Origin: Choristoneura fumiferana
Lineage: Eukaryota > Arthropoda > Insecta > Lepidoptera > Tortricidae
Direction of reading: 5' to 3'
Assembly (NCBI RefSeq): GCF_025370935.1
Contig: NC_133473.1
Span: 20,641,193-20,705,192, forward strand
DNA: 64,000 nucleotides
The translations under genes and the position numbers were made by a program. Every line of letters starts with the position of its first letter. The first letter of the stretch is position 1. Below are positions 10,451 through 20,366 of the stretch, one piece after another. The notes below the pieces were generated by a model. The model was not told where the DNA came from, ran no database searches, and was given only the letters and a program-made list of their open reading frames with translations.

Positions 10451-12441
10451 AAATTTCAACCAATCAAAAACAAACAGTTGTCAGGGTAGCGATCGAGAAT
10501 TTTCCGAAGCGTTCAAAGTTTTTGTTAAATATTTTAAATAAAAAAAAAACTGTGGAAAACGTATGAGTATGAATTGAATTTTTTATATTGTTAAAGACCC
10601 AGTCTTTATTTATACCTATCAATTAAATTAATGAAAAATTCAATAAATACAGAAACTGTCAGAAACTTTTAGTTTGATGGCAGAATTAAATTGTCTTGGT
10701 TCCATTGCAGAATTATAAATAAAAAAAGTAAGCCGGCCAATTTAAATATACGATTTGTTCTGTGGTGATACGTTTTGGCTCTGTCGCACACACTGTCTAA
10801 CACGTATTAGTGTATCTTTTTATTTTGTCAAGTGACTGACTGACATAAACTGTATTATTTTTTATTTAGACGTATTCGTTGCCGGTTTTGTTTACGATTT
10901 ATTGAGTAAAAAGAAAATGAAAATAAGAAAAGAAAATCTTATTTGAAACTGTGACTGTGAAAACAAGCTTTTAATTGCTTGTTACTGATTAAAGTAATGC
11001 CTTTATTATCGGTATTTCAAAATCCGTAATTCAAAATACTAAATATCTCAGTGAATCAAGGTATGTCTAATTCCGCATTATTTAGTTTTCCACGTTTATG
11101 CTGAAAATAACTTGGTTTAGCTTAATTATTAGGTAGGAATCTGAAGGTCTGCAAATGGTTTGTCGCTCTTACTCAGCTGTCATTTTATATGTGGAATTTA
11201 AATAGTACAATACAAGAAAAGTAAATATTGGAAGTCAATACAGCTGAGTTTAATTATAGGTTTTTCAGCAGCATTCTGTAGTAATCAATTGCGCCGGTTT
11301 CTTGTTGTTTTAGTTGAAATATTTTATTCTATCTCAAGCCTATCTCAGGTAATGTAATAATCTTAATTTGCAGTGTTTTGTTAAATATTTCTTACAAGTG
11401 TAGTGATTAGTTAATCTGAAAATCAACTTGTTATAATTGAATGTAAAAAAATACACAACTATGTTTTATAGTACCTATTATTCTAAAATCATATCTTTGG
11501 AAATGGTTAGCAATTATCAATTCTTTGGTACAAGTAAAGTTTTAATTTTGTTTTAATAAAACATTAGTATGAAGTTGATATTCTAGGTAATAAAGAGTAA
11601 ACTGTTTTTTTAAATATAATTATGTAGAGGGCAAATCTAGAATTATTTACTTAAAATAATAATTCTAAAATAATAACTTAACTGGCCACATTCAAAACCA
11701 GACTTTATGTCTAACGTTTCTGAATTCGCAATAAAATCAAATGATTAGTTTTTTAGTGAAAACTGTCATTTGATTGTGACTAAGTGTCAAAAATTAAGGC
11801 AATATGCTTGGCTTTAGCGCATGCTATACTTGCAATTCCCAATTTTCAATGTTCCAGTAGATAGTTGCTAGTTAGTATTAATTTAGAAAAAACCATAAAA
11901 TAAATACAAAAGTCAAATAAAACATTTTGTTTTAAGAAACTACTGCGGAACTCACTCTTAAATTTATTTTTCTGTTGTATTGTATTGCGTAGCCCTAAGG
12001 GTAAATTTGCCCAAACATTTATGTTTGACAAACTATTTAAGAATGAAAATAGTACACACGTTGTATGTTAAAAAATTTTTATATTTCCAACTTTTCATAT
12101 AAATATGTATATTTACACACCAAAAAATTGTATTCAAAACTTTCATTTTTGTTCCAAAACCAGAAATTGCCAAAGAACCATTTTAAATGACACCGTACAA
12201 AAAATAAGTTCAATATCTTGTTACATTATAAACACACATTAAAAATATTTGCAGCCGTTTGATTATAAATATGTTTGTAAAAAAATTTTCGCATAAATGT
12301 AAGTTTAATTTAACTTTTACAATTAAACCAGGCGGATTATATGATATCCTCACTATTTTAACAACACCTTAGATTAATTATGTAAATATTGGTATTTATT
12401 AGCATTTAAATTAAAATTTTTTTGTTTTTAAAAATATTTAT
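10450..12441. other. Intergenic DNA upstream of calnexin copy 1
   Basis: AT-rich and free of recognisable coding exons. It matches 31351-33010 in the second copy. A donor-like ATCAAG|GTATGT at about 11060 may end a noncoding first exon of the divergently transcribed GalNAc-transferase. Homology to the second copy is close to about 11400, then becomes indel-rich and stops near 12040. From there to the LTR element I see nothing but AT-rich sequence. Confidence 0.6.
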
Positions 12442-13216
12442 TGTTACGTTCGTGGGGTGGGTTCGTGATTGAAAAGCACTTTAACACCGATGAATAAGAG
12501 TAGGATTTATTTTCACACTGTTACTTAACTTTACAAAACACTTAAAAACAGTTCACAGTAATTTCGCACTCTAAAACTCACTTACAAGTCGCTTTGATTC
12601 TCTTCGATGTTTATCGCTCGGTATCGCATTCAAAACTGTCCTCCGCCGCAACCTCACCCGGCTTATATACCCCCGGTGAATCGGTCCACAAAGTTCGAGA
12701 ACAGTCCAGCTAGGACGTCATACCTACATCTCGAATGTTCCGGAAACGAGTAGAGTGTCTGTCTCTTTCATGTGCTATCTCTCTCACACAGTTACTAGAA
12801 TATTCCGGAAACAGGATCATCAGTCTGTTTCTCTCACACATATAGGCTATCCTTGTCACACACCTTCTCGAATGTTCTCAGTATAGCTGTCTCTTTCTAA
12901 TCATGCTATCTCTTTCACTCCTATGGAAAATTTCGCCATATACTGAAATGTACTTGAGAGGCCCATAAGGGGTCCTGAAAACGCCTGAAAACGGGTTTTC
13001 AGGTTATGGCGTCATCGGATAGAGGGTGGCCTGAAACGGACTGAAAACATGTTTCAGGCGCCTGAAAACAACGGTAACTTGGGTGAAATTTTGATAAACT
13101 AATATGTGATAGAGCATCCTCTGAAACGGCCTGAAACCGTATTCCAGCCTACTGAAAACGCCTCCAAGGGGTCGAAAAACACGATCAAAGTTTCCCTCTA
13201 ACCCACCGCCGTAACA
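12442..13216 (-). repeat. 3' LTR of the gypsy element
   Basis: The LTR downstream of pol in element orientation. It contains TATATAAG (12662-12669, complement strand) and an AATAAA signal (12506-12511, complement strand). The last six codons of pol and its stop fall inside this LTR. Confidence 0.93.
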
Positions 13217-16200
13217 CTGCCCCCTCCTAAGACATGCTCGTCCCGAGCATCATTAGATCCATGGTATTTGGCCAACCGATCAACATGAACAATCTTACAG
13301 GGGCTACGCGCGTTACGCTGTATCCGGTATGTGACATCGTTGATCCTAGTGACTACTTTGTACGGCCCTTCCCAACTCGGTGATAATTTCGGGGACTTCC
13401 CTTTTTTTCGCATAGGGTTATGTAGCCACACCAACGATCCTTCCTCAAACCTCGTCTGGTTAGACTTCCGGTCATATCTGGTCTTCATCTTTTCGCTGGC
13501 CTGCAGTCCGTGTTCACGAACATGATTGTGAACACCATCAATCCGGTTTCGCAGTTCACTTGCATACTCTGAAATCGTCTTTGGTGCATCTGGAGGTCGT
13601 CCTGTCAGTAGATCCGCAGGTAACCGCAATTCTCTTCCAAAATTAGCACACGCAGGTGTCACGGCCGTGCTTTCGTGAACTGCGGTCCGATATGACATTA
13701 AAAAGAGTGGAATATGCCTGTCCCAATCTTTTTGATGGCTGTCAACTACTTTGGCCAAATGTCGTTCCAGAGTCTGATTGAATCTCTCGACCATCCCGTC
13801 TGACTGTGGATGATAGGACGTAGTCCGAGTTTTATGAATTCCCATGACTCGGCAAGTCTCCTGAAACACCAGAGATTCAAAATTTCTTCCCTGATCGCTG
13901 TGGATCTCAAGAGGTACTCCATACCGACAAAATACTTCAGCCACTACAGTTTCCGCTACTGTGACTGCCTCTTGATTTGGAATGGCAAACACTTCAGGCC
14001 ATTTGGTGAAATAGTCCATGACCACAAGGATGTACTTGTTTCCGCGGTCAGAGATCGGGAACGGGCCTGCGACGTCCAAAGCAATTCTTTCCCAAGGTGC
14101 CCCCACATTATAAACTTTAAGCGCACCTCTACTGCGTGTATGTGGCCCCTTGACCGACGAGCAGCTAGTACACTTCCTACACCAGTCTTCCACATCTTCC
14201 CGACAGTGTATCCAGTAAAAGCGTTGTCGAATCTTCATCAGAGTCCTTTTTACTCCTAGATGCCCGCCGGAAATGCCATCATGAAAGGATCTTAAAACAT
14301 CGCTAACTCTCTTTCTTGGTACGACCACTTGAAGGTGAGCATCCTTTCCGTTCGCTGACTCCCATTTCCTACACAGTACGCCATTGTGCATAATCAGACT
14401 TTCCCATTGCGCCCAGTAGCTCTTGGTCACTGTACTCATCGGAGCTACCTCACACCACTTTGGTTTGGGCATTCCACCGTTAATCCAGTCGTAAATGGGT
14501 TTTATGTCACGATCTTCCTGTTGTGCTTCTTGCATGACAGCGTCACTCCACTCTTCGCTAACAGTGTCGGTCCTCAACATCTTCACGCAGTCCTTATCCT
14601 CTTGTCTTAAACAGTGTTTGCAGTCATCCGGACAAGGCCTTCGGGAGAGGGCATCTGCATTTCCATGTGACTTTCCACTTCGATGCTCGATGGAAAAGTC
14701 ATATTCCTGCAGTTGTTCGATCCAGCGTGCCACCTGACCCTCGGGGTTCTTGAACTCTAACAACCACTTTAAAGCAGCATGGTCAGTCCTGATTCGGAAC
14801 TTGCGTCCAAGCAAATATTTGCTGAAATGCTGCAAAGTTTTGACGACTGCCAGCAATTCTCTCCGAGTGACGCAGTAATTTCTCTCGGGTTTCGATAACG
14901 ATTTACTGAAATAGGCTATCACAACTTCCTGATCTCCTTTGTTTTGTGACAAGACTCCTCCGATGCCAGTATTGCTTGCATCAGTGTCAACAACAAACTC
15001 GTTATCCGGGTCGGGATATTCCAAAATCGGTGTTTCACAAAGTCTCTGTTTGAGATCTGAGAAGGCTGCTGCACACTGATCATCCCAATTAAATGGTCGT
15101 TTCTCTTCCGTCAGCTGGTGCAAAGGCTTTGCTATATCCGAGAAGTTCTTCACAAATCGTCGATAGTACGAGCAAAGTCCTAAAAAGGCACGCACTGCTG
15201 TCTTGTCTTTCGGTGTTGGCCAGTCCTTAACTGCACTTATCTTCTCAGGGTCTGTCTGGATGCCTTCTGATGAAATTACATGTCCCAAGTAGTTAACCTT
15301 ACGCTTGAAGAATGAGCATTTCTTCGGACTTAGTTTTAAATTTGCGTCACGCAACTTGGACAAAACTTGCTCCAGTTTCTTAAGGTGGTCATCGAAATTT
15401 TTACCTACAATTATGATGTCATCCAGATACACTAGGCAAGTATCACCCAGGAGGCCGGCAAGTATTTGCTCCATTAACCTCTCAAAAGTTGCCGGTGCAT
15501 TGCACAACCCAAACGGCATAACATTAAACTGCCAAAGTCCTTTACCAGTTGAGAAGGCTGTTTTCTCTTTATCTTTGTCCTTGATTTCCACTTGCCAGTA
15601 TCCACTTTTCAAATCCAAGGTGGAAAACCATTTCATGCCGTTTAAAGTGTCCAAAGTGTCGTCTATCCTCGGCAATGGATAACTGTCCTTCTTGGTCACG
15701 TCGTTGAGTCTACGATAGTCAACGCAAAATCTCATAGTTCCATCCTTCTTTTTCACCAAGACTACTGGAGAACACCAAGGGCTGGTCGACGGTTCTATTA
15801 CTTTGTCCCTCCTCATTTCCTTGATCATGTCTTCGACTTCTTTTTCTCGAGCTACTGGAACTCGCCGAGGTCGCTGTCGAATAGGCATGACATCTCCAGT
15901 GTCGATCTCGTGCTGCACTACTCCAGTTCTCCCGATATCACTGTCATGTGCAGAGAAGACACTCCTATAGCGCTTTAGTAGATTACGCGCCTTTAGAAGT
16001 TCTTCCTCCGTGAGATCATTCTCGCAGTTTTCCAATAATTTTCCAATATCCACAACTTCTTCTTGCAACTTGTTCTCGCTTGGCCCATGGCAACTCCGTA
16101 TCCAAGAGATTGCCTCGCATGTCCCCATAAGGGTTCCTTTACTTAGGACGTGTTGAGTGTCACTTAAATTAAGAACCCTTATAAATGCTGCAGATGACGT

Positions 16201-16788
16201 CATTACCACTGTGCGAGCTGGTATCCACGGCTTACTGCCAGCTATTTTCTCTATTAACACGCAGGAATGAGATCCTTGTCTCATACCATATGGCAACTTC
16301 ACTGGAACTAGGGCTTGCGATCTCGGTTGAAGTGTAGTCCTTCTAGCGCAGAAGACATGTCCACCCACTTCACCCTCCATAGGAACTTCATAAGCCCCAA
16401 ATTTCAGCACGCCGCCTTTTAAGTCGATCTTACATTCGTACTTCCTCATAAAATCTAGACCAATAATACAGTCGTCTACGATGTCAGCAATGATGACTTT
16501 GTGCCAGTACTTCTTTTCTCCAATCTTTACTGACACTTCTTGCTCCCCTTGGACGGAAATGTTCTGGCCGGTAGCCGTTTGCAGCTGAAGATGCATTGGT
16601 CGGACTAGATGATCTCTGATCAGGTGTTTTAGCAGTCGAGAACTGATCACAGTCCGAGAAGCTCCGGTGTCGATAGTAAGGTGACATGGTACTCCACCAA
16701 TTTCTCCTTTGACAGCCAGACTGTTCCCGTTGTTCGCCTGGGAGATCATAACTGGGACATTTTGACCACCAGCCAGCACTCGTCCCAT
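13198..16788 (-). CDS. pol: Pol polyprotein of the gypsy element (PR-RT-RNase H-IN)
   Basis: 1196 residues from the first ATG; the usable frame probably begins upstream at the frameshift. Aspartic protease active site DTGA at 40-43. Reverse transcriptase has YPLPRIDD (370-377), FGLCNAPATF (426-435) and catalytic YLDD (454-457). RNase H acidic residues sit at D601, E644 and D669. Integrase zinc finger: H836, H843, C870, C873. Integrase core: D905, D965 and E1001, with 35 residues between the last two, and a GPY motif at 1141-1143. There is no stop or frameshift and every catalytic residue I looked for is present, so the copy may be competent. The C-terminus reads six codons into the 3' LTR. 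Confidence 0.95.
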   Translation of the reverse strand: MGRVLAGGQNVPVMISQANNGNSLAVKGEIGGVPCHLTIDTGASRTVISSRLLKHLIRDHLVRPMHLQLQTATGQNISVQGEQEVSVKIGEKKYWHKVIIADIVDDCIIGLDFMRKYECKIDLKGGVLKFGAYEVPMEGEVGGHVFCARRTTLQPRSQALVPVKLPYGMRQGSHSCVLIEKIAGSKPWIPARTVVMTSSAAFIRVLNLSDTQHVLSKGTLMGTCEAISWIRSCHGPSENKLQEEVVDIGKLLENCENDLTEEELLKARNLLKRYRSVFSAHDSDIGRTGVVQHEIDTGDVMPIRQRPRRVPVAREKEVEDMIKEMRRDKVIEPSTSPWCSPVVLVKKKDGTMRFCVDYRRLNDVTKKDSYPLPRIDDTLDTLNGMKWFSTLDLKSGYWQVEIKDKDKEKTAFSTGKGLWQFNVMPFGLCNAPATFERLMEQILAGLLGDTCLVYLDDIIIVGKNFDDHLKKLEQVLSKLRDANLKLSPKKCSFFKRKVNYLGHVISSEGIQTDPEKISAVKDWPTPKDKTAVRAFLGLCSYYRRFVKNFSDIAKPLHQLTEEKRPFNWDDQCAAAFSDLKQRLCETPILEYPDPDNEFVVDTDASNTGIGGVLSQNKGDQEVVIAYFSKSLSKPERNYCVTRRELLAVVKTLQHFSKYLLGRKFRIRTDHAALKWLLEFKNPEGQVARWIEQLQEYDFSIEHRSGKSHGNADALSRRPCPDDCKHCLRQEDKDCVKMLRTDTVSEEWSDAVMQEAQQEDRDIKPIYDWINGGMPKPKWCEVAPMSTVTKSYWAQWESLIMHNGVLCRKWESANGKDAHLQVVVPRKRVSDVLRSFHDGISGGHLGVKRTLMKIRQRFYWIHCREDVEDWCRKCTSCSSVKGPHTRSRGALKVYNVGAPWERIALDVAGPFPISDRGNKYILVVMDYFTKWPEVFAIPNQEAVTVAETVVAEVFCRYGVPLEIHSDQGRNFESLVFQETCRVMGIHKTRTTSYHPQSDGMVERFNQTLERHLAKVVDSHQKDWDRHIPLFLMSYRTAVHESTAVTPACANFGRELRLPADLLTGRPPDAPKTISEYASELRNRIDGVHNHVREHGLQASEKMKTRYDRKSNQTRFEEGSLVWLHNPMRKKGKSPKLSPSWEGPYKVVTRINDVTYRIQRNARSPCKIVHVDRLAKYHGSNDARDEHVLGGGSVTAVG
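13217..13228 (-). other. Polypurine tract
   Basis: Element-sense AGGAGGGGGCAG ends exactly at the 3' LTR. This is the expected position for plus-strand DNA priming in reverse transcription. Confidence 0.7.
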
Positions 16789-16799
16789 AGTCCTGGCTT

Positions 16800-18014
16800 T
16801 TACTCGTTTCCCTGCTGCTGCCGCTCTGGATTACCAGAGCTTGCTGGCCTCTCCATTTGGTCCGAGTCTCGTCGCCTCCAATGTCTTTTCGGGCAGCCAG
16901 ATTGCATGTGTCCTCGTTCCCCGCAGTTGTAACACCGAGGTCCCGTTTCACGAGGTGGAGCAATCGGCTCCCTGGCAGCGACTTCGCGCACCCTGAAGGA
17001 TCTTGTTGGGTCCTGGCGTACAGCTTCCACCTCGAGGGCATGGGCAAGCGCATCCTTCAAACTCCCATGGTGACCCAGTCGTACAGCAGCCCTCACTTCA
17101 AAGTCTCGAATCCCATCTATGAATGTCTGCACTAGCATTCCATCCGTAAAAGAGGATGAATCTCGGTATGCTTTTTGGACCAGTTTCTCTATTTCTAGGG
17201 CCCACTTTTGTAATGACTCATTACGACCCTGGGTCCTATCCTTCAGTTGAGCTCTGTAGACGTGCTCTAGATGACTGTCACCGAAGCGTGCTTCTAAAGC
17301 TTCAAGGAGACGGTCATATGTCTTATCCTTTCCCAACGTTTCCAAGATACTGAGAGCTTCATCCCGTAGCGCCAAACTCAGTGCCGTTTTTGCATAATCC
17401 TTGCTCCAGCCATTCGTTTCCGCAACCAACTCGAATTGGTGCTTGTATGCGGCCCATGAAGAGGTACCATCAAATGGTGGTAACTTTAACTTTTCACCTC
17501 CTGTGGCTGGTGCACCCGATAAACTGGTGGTGCCGTTGGCCACTTTAATCTCCAACTTCTGGAGGCGATTCTCGTGGCCTTCTACCTTTTCGTTGACACC
17601 GTTGAGGCGCTGTTCGTGATTTTCGACTTTAATGTCAACTGCCACAATTTTATCCTGGACCTCAGCCATCTCCTTTTTCCATTCTGCGGTTGCGTCGTGT
17701 ACCTCACGGAGGAGTTCGAACTGGTTCTTTTGTTCCTCCTGTAGAATCCTAGCTTGTTCTTCCTGAGCTTCCTTCTGGCCCCGTAGCTCTTGCTGCAGAA
17801 TTCTAGCTTGTTCCTCCTGCCTTCTAGCTTGTTCCTCCTGCCTTCTAGCTTGTTCTTTCAGGAGGACCAGAATCGCGTTGACGTCTATTTCCGGCTTTGG
17901 GGATACTGCCGCCGCTGTATCTGACGCTGCGGCGGTGTCTGTGGGGTCCCCAGCTGCGGCGCGGCTTCGGGTCTGCATCCTCTCCTTCTCTTCTTCTCGC
18001 GGAGTAAGCGGCAT
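16800..18014 (-). CDS. gag: Gag polyprotein of the gypsy element
   Basis: 404 residues from the first ATG (MPLTPREEEKERM); an upstream in-frame TTG at 18038 lies within the primer-binding site and is not a credible start. Residues about 35-140 form a glutamine/glutamate-rich coiled coil with tandem RRQEEQA repeats. A capsid-like region follows. One CCHC zinc knuckle, CYNCGERGHMQSGC, lies at residues 361-374. Gag assembles the particle that packages element RNA. The stop TAA lies five bases after the frameshift heptamer GGGAAAC, and pol is in the -1 frame. Confidence 0.93.
   Translation of the reverse strand: MPLTPREEEKERMQTRSRAAAGDPTDTAAASDTAAAVSPKPEIDVNAILVLLKEQARRQEEQARRQEEQARILQQELRGQKEAQEEQARILQEEQKNQFELLREVHDATAEWKKEMAEVQDKIVAVDIKVENHEQRLNGVNEKVEGHENRLQKLEIKVANGTTSLSGAPATGGEKLKLPPFDGTSSWAAYKHQFELVAETNGWSKDYAKTALSLALRDEALSILETLGKDKTYDRLLEALEARFGDSHLEHVYRAQLKDRTQGRNESLQKWALEIEKLVQKAYRDSSSFTDGMLVQTFIDGIRDFEVRAAVRLGHHGSLKDALAHALEVEAVRQDPTRSFRVREVAAREPIAPPRETGPRCYNCGERGHMQSGCPKRHWRRRDSDQMERPASSGNPERQQQGNE
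16806..16812 (-). promoter_or_regulatory. -1 ribosomal frameshift heptamer GGGAAAC
   Basis: In gag frame the mRNA reads CAG GGA AAC GAG TAA, so G GGA AAC fits the X XXY YYZ slippery pattern. A one-base backward slip leads straight into the open pol frame, five codons before the first pol ATG. A downstream stimulatory stem or pseudoknot was not worked out. Confidence 0.75.
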
Positions 18015-18020
18015 TTTCAA

Positions 18021-18037
18021 TCCCACTTCTGACACCA
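18021..18037 (-). other. Primer-binding site (tRNA-Leu type)
   Basis: Two bases inside the 5' LTR, the element sense reads TGGTGTCAGAAGTGGGA. This is complementary over 17 bases to the 3' end TCCCACTTCTGACACCA, a sequence typical of tRNA-Leu with its CCA tail. The isoacceptor is judged from memory of tRNA-Leu 3' ends. Confidence 0.75.
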
Positions 18038-18039
18038 AA

Positions 18040-18814
18040 TGTTACGTTCGTGGGGTGGGTTCGTGATTGAAAAGCACTTTTAACACCGATGAATAAGAGT
18101 AGGATTTATTTTCACACTGTTACTTAACTTTACAAAACACTTAAAAACAGTTCACAGTAATTTCGCACTCTAAAACTCACTTACAAGTCGCTTTGATTCT
18201 CTTCGATGTTTATCGCTCGGTATCGCATTCGAAACTGTCCTCCGCCGCAACCTCACCCGGCTTATATACCCCCGGTGAATCGGTCCACAAAGTTCGAGAA
18301 CAGTCCAGCTAGGACGTCATACCTACATCTCGAATGTTCCGGAAACGAGTAGAGTGTCTGTCTCTTTCATGTGCTATCTCTCTCACACAGTTACTAGAAT
18401 ATTCCGGAAACAGGATCATCAGTCTGTTTCTCTCACACATATAGGCTATCCTTGTCACACACCTTCTCGAATGTTCTCAGTATAGCTGTCTCTTTCTAAT
18501 CGTGCTATCTCTTTCACTCCTATGGAAAATTTCGCCATATACTGAAATGTACTTCAGAGGCCCATAAGGGTCCTGAAAACGCCTGAAAACGGGTTTTCAG
18601 GTTATGGCGTCATCGGATAGAGGGTGGCCTGAAACGGACTGAAAACATGTTTCAGGCGCCTGAAAACAACGGTAACTTGGGTGAAATTTTGATAAACTAA
18701 TATGTGATAGAGCATCCTCTGAAACGGCCTGAAACCGTATTCCAGCCTACTGAAAACGCCTCCAATGGGTCGAAAAACACGATCAAAGTTTCCACCTAAC
18801 CCACCGTCGTAACA
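18040..18814 (-). repeat. 5' LTR of the gypsy element
   Basis: Same 775 bp as the 3' LTR with nine small differences. In element sense a cluster of CTGAAAC/GTTTCAG motifs lies about 55-245 nt into the LTR, and TATATAAG (18261-18268, complement strand) about 550 nt in. U3 is therefore long and may carry an enhancer. Confidence 0.93.
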
Positions 18815-20366
18815 ATATTTTAAATTGTTAATTTTTGTTGTTGCAAATTATAGATGTTCAGTGGATCTGTCCTCAGGGGATGGTCCCGAAAACAATGATC
18901 GCTTTGCTTAGTCGATAATTAATGACCACTCTGGACGTTTTCCAAGTATTTGTGATCTTGATGGTTATAAAAATTAATATATCCATACCAAATTTCATCC
19001 AGCTCACTCCAGTCAGTTCATCCCCATTTTCTCCCCTTAAGGGTTGCTTTTGGAGATAAAAACTAAGTACCCTATGCTTCAGCTCCTTGACAGTCGAAAC
19101 CAGTCGGTTTCGACGTGATACCAGAACAGACAGAGTTTACTTTCAATTCATCACTCCATAGTATAAAACAAAGACGCTTTTTTGTCTGTACGCTTAGATC
19201 TTTCAAACTACGCAACGGATTTTGTGCGGTTTCACAAATATAGTGTGATTCAACCGGGTGTCTATAGTATACCGTAACCGTGTTGTGCCGGAACGGGTCA
19301 CCAGTATATAATATTATTTTAATGGAGTATGGATTCGTAGTATGTATGTCCCTGCCCGCATGCAGGTTACGAAAGAGACAGCATGTAATCTTAACAAAAC
19401 AATTCTTTCAAAACGAATCAAAATATCAAATCGTGTTTACATATTTATGAATCAAACGGCGTATACAAATATTTGCCAAATTGTGTGGTTATATGTATAT
19501 GGAACCCATTCATGTATACTTATTTTGCCTACGAGGTGGATACATTTAAATGGAATTTATTTAAGTATGCAACTTTCTGAAGCATTTTGTGATATCAAAC
19601 TCTCTCACAAGTGAAAATAAGTTACATGTTCAAAACAAATATTTGACTTGGACAGCAGGAGGTTAAAATTTTCCAGAAAGCGTAGTGACAAAGTACTAAA
19701 ATGTAAGGATATTTTGACTTTGACTGTACCTTTTTATATAGCGTTAATTACGCGAGCCGATATGTACCCATCAACTTACGTTAGTACTAAATCAGCTACT
19801 AATTCGTTCCTGATTCGTCATATTGCTGATTCGACACTTTCTTAACTGGTCATTTGTACAGTCATATGTTAATTGATGAACACGTGCTTAAAGTCGGTTA
19901 GGTTAAGTTTTTTTTTTATGACCACTCTGAATCGATACAATAAGTGCCCCAATCGGTTCTGGGGGGTCATAAAAAAAATAACCTAACCGACTAAGATTTT
20001 GTCGAATAACAACTTTGATCTGTTTCTGGCACTGTATTATTGGTTCTTAATTGGCACTCGCGATACAGACCCAGAGTCTAGTGCGAAGGCCGTCGAAAAG
20101 TCAGATGATGTTATTTGTATTGTATTCAAATGTGTATTTCTGTAATTGTTTGTGCACTATGTAACTTTATCGCTAATAAAAATATTCTACTCTATGTATT
20201 ATCATTTACCACAGATTTAAATATTATAATTAATTTTGTGCAGGCAAATGTACATGGTATGACGAGTAAGGAATATGACGAATCAGGAATATGACCAATT
20301 AGGAATATGGCGAATCAGGAACAAACCATTATTTTCCCTGAATATTTATGATTGAATCTGTGACAG
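18815..20366. other. Gene-free stretch with a fold-back MITE
   Basis: Between the LTR element and the ERMP1-like exons I see no exon I can support. Around 18880-19060 there are traces of the TE family whose text contains CTCACTCCAG and CCATACCAAATTTCATCCAG. A fold-back element lies at 19892-19992. Confidence 0.55.
19892..19992. mobile_element. Fold-back MITE
   Basis: The left arm AGTCGGTTAGGTTAAG, followed by a T tract and ATGACC, pairs with GGTCAT, an A tract and AACCTAACCGACT. The arms are about 30 bp with a loop of about 43 bp. Confidence 0.7.

Larger units (their letters stand above)
12442..18814 (-). mobile_element. Complete Ty3/gypsy-type LTR retrotransposon
   Basis: A 6.37-kb element: two 775-bp LTRs starting TGTTACG and ending GTAACA (as read on the plus strand), a tRNA-Leu-type primer-binding site, uninterrupted gag and pol, a -1 frameshift heptamer and a polypurine tract. 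No envelope frame is seen. Domain order PR-RT-RNaseH-IN marks it as Ty3/gypsy (Metaviridae), not copia. The LTRs differ at 7 substitutions and two 1-base indels, so insertion was recent. I could not find a clean target-site duplication: the flanks are TTTAT on the left and ATATT on the right. Confidence 0.95.

Noticed and set aside
16484..17053. 189-codon minus-strand frame overlapping gag and pol
   Set aside because: It is in the third frame, shows no conserved motif, and is covered by the zinc-knuckle end of gag and the protease of pol.
12442..18814. Endogenous retrovirus with an envelope gene
   Set aside because: pol ends inside the 3' LTR, leaving no space for an envelope frame, and none is seen on either strand.
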